From Bryobacteraceae bacterium (GTDB lineage: Bacteria > Acidobacteriota > Terriglobia > Bryobacterales > Bryobacteraceae): a DNA stretch of 64,000 nt. The position numbers were made by a program, and so were the translations under genes. Of this stretch, positions 62,819 through 64,000 are shown piece after piece. Positions within the stretch are counted from its first letter, which is position 1. The number at the start of each line of letters is the position of its first letter. Location of the stretch: assembly GCA_025056455.1 (NCBI GenBank), contig JANWVY010000003.1:340519-404518 (forward strand), in the 5' to 3' direction. A model generated the notes under the pieces. The model did not search any database, had not been told where the DNA came from, and worked only from the letters and a program-made list of their open reading frames with translations.

Positions 62819-62824
62819 TATAAT
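62819..62824 (+). promoter_or_regulatory. Consensus -10 box (TATAAT) 6 nt before a start codon
   Basis: A perfect TATAAT at 62819-62824 is followed after 6 nt by the ATG at 62831. Transcription would begin at or next to the A of ATG. The -35 region is weak (CTGAAA at 62793-62798 with a 20-bp spacer). This suggests a leaderless mRNA. Confidence 0.5.
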
Positions 62825-62830
62825 CGCCTT

Positions 62831-63205
62831 ATGCCCGCTGAGTCAATTTTTATGAAGGCCGGCAATCTCAGGCGGTTGTGCGAGGTGACGTTTCGCGAGG
62901 GCAAGACAGCCCTGGTGGAGCCCTATGCCATTTACACCGCGGAGACCAAGCGCCGTTTGTATTTGTGGTATCAACTGGCGAGCGATCCGCCGGAGGAGCC
63001 GGGTTGGAAGTCGCCGGAAGCTGTCCAAGTGGTCTCGGCGCGCGTGCGGGACGAAACGTTCAGTCCGCGACCGCAATATGATCCCTTCGATTCGCAGAAG
63101 TATCCGGTTATGCATTTTTGCATTCCAACTGCCGACGGCCGGCAACGGTGGGCCGACGCTAGCCGCTCGCTGGCAAGTAAACAAGACGTGCACGTCGGCG
63201 GTTAG
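62831..63205 (+). CDS. Small uncharacterised protein
   Basis: 124 residues from ATG 62831 (an internal ATG at 62852 is the alternative). No signal peptide or membrane segment. It contains LCEVTFREGKTALVEPYAIYTAETKRRLYLWYQLA, which resembles the strand-rich WYL-type pattern (a stretch ending in RRLYLWYQ), but no helix-turn-helix is present, so I do not assign a family. It appears to be a single gene with its own promoter, divergent from the M2 peptidase. Function unknown. Confidence 0.7.
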   Translation: MPAESIFMKAGNLRRLCEVTFREGKTALVEPYAIYTAETKRRLYLWYQLASDPPEEPGWKSPEAVQVVSARVRDETFSPRPQYDPFDSQKYPVMHFCIPTADGRQRWADASRSLASKQDVHVGG

Positions 63206-63290
63206 GGGGGCGGGAACCTCGAGTCAAGTTCGGGCGGGAGCTCGCCGCAGCGCAGAGTGTCCGAGCCGAGAGCGGAACTTGTGGCTACCT

Positions 63291-63307
63291 ACAGGACGGC
63301 GTCCTGT
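63291..63307. promoter_or_regulatory. Perfect dyad upstream of the aldo/keto reductase gene
   Basis: ACAGGAC (63291-63297) and GTCCTGT (63301-63307) are separated by GGC. The dyad lies just upstream of a -10-like TAGAAT (63316-63321), so a bound protein would cover the promoter. It could also form a short hairpin. Confidence 0.4.
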
Positions 63308-63328
63308 GAATCGGCTAGAATGGCGGGC

Positions 63329-64000
63329 ATGCAAAGAAGGACCTTTCTCACGCTTCCGGCCTCGGCGCTGGCACTCGACAAAAAAGCGCTTGCTCAAACC
63401 CCGATGCCCATGGCGAGGCTCGGCAAAAGCGGCCTCCATGTTTCGCGTTTTACGCTGGGCGGCTATCACATGCGTGTGAGAGGGGAGCAAGAGGCGATTC
63501 GCATCATCCACCGTGCGCTCGAGTTAGGAGTGAATTTTTTTGACAGCGCCGCCAAGTATCACGATGGCGGAAGCGACGAAGCTTATGGCAAAGCGCTTGA
63601 AAGCAGCAGCTTGCGACAGAAAGCCATCCTGATGTCGAAGGCGCAGCTCAGGGACCGCGACGGGGCGATGAAACAACTGGAAATGACGCTTCGGCGTATG
63701 AGGACCGATTACCTCGATCTCTGGCAGTGTCACGAAGTTGGCCGCCACGAGGAGGTCGATCAAATCCTCGGCCCCAAGGGCGCTCTGGAGGCCTTTGTCC
63801 TTGCGAAAAAGCAAGGCAAAGTGCGTCATATTGGCTTTACGGGACATCACGATCCCGGTGTTCACCAGCGCCTGTTAGACGCTTTTGATGGCTGGGAGAC
63901 CGTACAACATCCGGTGAATCTCATCGATCCACACTATTTGAGCTTCATTGGCTCCGTGATGCCGAACATCAAGAAGAAGGGGCTGGGCTTGATTGGCATG
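63329..64000 (+). CDS. Aldo/keto reductase, 5' part only (runs off the window)
   Basis: At least 224 residues, open to the window edge. The start is ATG 63329; an in-frame ATG at 63320 overlaps the -10 box. The N-terminus QRRTFLTLPASALAL is a possible Tat signal with twin arginines. The mature part is an aldo/keto reductase TIM barrel: MARLGKSGLHVSRFTLGGYHM, LELGVNFFDSAAKYHDGGSDEAYGKAL (catalytic Asp and Tyr), ILMSKAQ (Lys), DYLDLWQCHEV (His region) and GKVRHIGFTGHH. Many acidobacterial homologues are exported oxidoreductases of unknown substrate. The C-terminus and cofactor tail are outside the window. Confidence 0.9.
   Translation, partial: MQRRTFLTLPASALALDKKALAQTPMPMARLGKSGLHVSRFTLGGYHMRVRGEQEAIRIIHRALELGVNFFDSAAKYHDGGSDEAYGKALESSSLRQKAILMSKAQLRDRDGAMKQLEMTLRRMRTDYLDLWQCHEVGRHEEVDQILGPKGALEAFVLAKKQGKVRHIGFTGHHDPGVHQRLLDAFDGWETVQHPVNLIDPHYLSFIGSVMPNIKKKGLGLIGM

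Noticed and set aside
1-64000. tRNA, rRNA, CRISPR arrays, insertion sequences, prophage genes
   Set aside because: Intergenic stretches were read on both strands. No cloverleaf-type T-arm context, regularly spaced repeats, transposase motifs or integrase genes were found.

Overview
This window (about 60% GC by eye) looks like a chromosomal segment from an acidobacterium, most likely a Bryobacterales/Solibacter-type lineage. The assignment is inference. It rests on the two very large Oar-like TonB-dependent receptors with an N-terminal carboxypeptidase-regulatory domain, the split glycine decarboxylase (GcvPA/GcvPB), large hybrid histidine kinases, a DUF3106/ECF-sigma locus and PQQ-type beta-propeller secreted proteins. 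No rRNA, tRNA, CRISPR array, insertion sequence, phage or plasmid gene was seen.

Layout. 0.4-4.3 kb: a six-PAS hybrid histidine kinase (minus), preceded by a compositional oddity, 281 consecutive bases (4394-4674) with no A on the + strand. 5-10 kb (minus): a small beta-rich protein, a lytic transglycosylase overlapping a GAF-like protein, and an alpha/beta hydrolase. 10-17.7 kb: a light-dependent flavoprotein locus. A 4Fe-4S (6-4)-type photolyase (minus) faces a tightly overlapping plus-strand operon: SDR, DUF2256 zinc-ribbon protein, a stand-alone FAD-binding half of a cryptochrome/photolyase, its separate antenna-like half, a full-length photolyase-family protein and a lipoprotein. The FAD-binding half keeps four cysteines that line up with the Fe-S ligands of the neighbouring 4Fe-4S photolyase. 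17.7-22 kb (minus): a periplasmic-sensing hybrid kinase with a doubled 12-mer in its promoter region, a PQQ-like propeller protein and a small membrane protein. 22-26 kb: an Oar-like receptor and a papain/NlpC-like protein.

26-32 kb: the complete glycine cleavage operon gcvT-gcvH-gcvPA-gcvPB followed by a GT-C membrane glycosyltransferase-like protein. 32-39 kb: an M20 peptidase, a TonB receptor whose start lies inside a DUF58 gene, an APC amino-acid permease with a possible leader peptide plus hairpin, and a glycerol-type aquaporin. 39-46.5 kb: aconitase, then a cysteine desulfurase and MnmA in overlapping frames (sulfur delivery for tRNA 2-thiouridine), MTA phosphorylase and a GT9-like glycosyltransferase. 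46.5-55 kb: a second Oar-like receptor, an SDR, and a 1248-residue secreted gluzincin-type metallopeptidase with duplicated N-terminal modules and a PKD domain.

55-64 kb: MeaB GTPase; an ECF sigma factor, zinc-finger anti-sigma factor and DUF3106 protein; a glutaryl-CoA-dehydrogenase-like flavoprotein; a lone ECF-like sigma factor behind a triple CTAGTA array; an M2 (ACE-like) metallopeptidase lipoprotein; a small conserved-looking protein; and the start of an aldo/keto reductase that runs off the window.

The strongest candidates for something little described are the split, permuted, Fe-S-type cryptochrome operon and the A-free tract upstream of the large sensor kinase. Several genes also have a good -10 box only 6-9 nt before the start codon, suggesting leaderless mRNAs.
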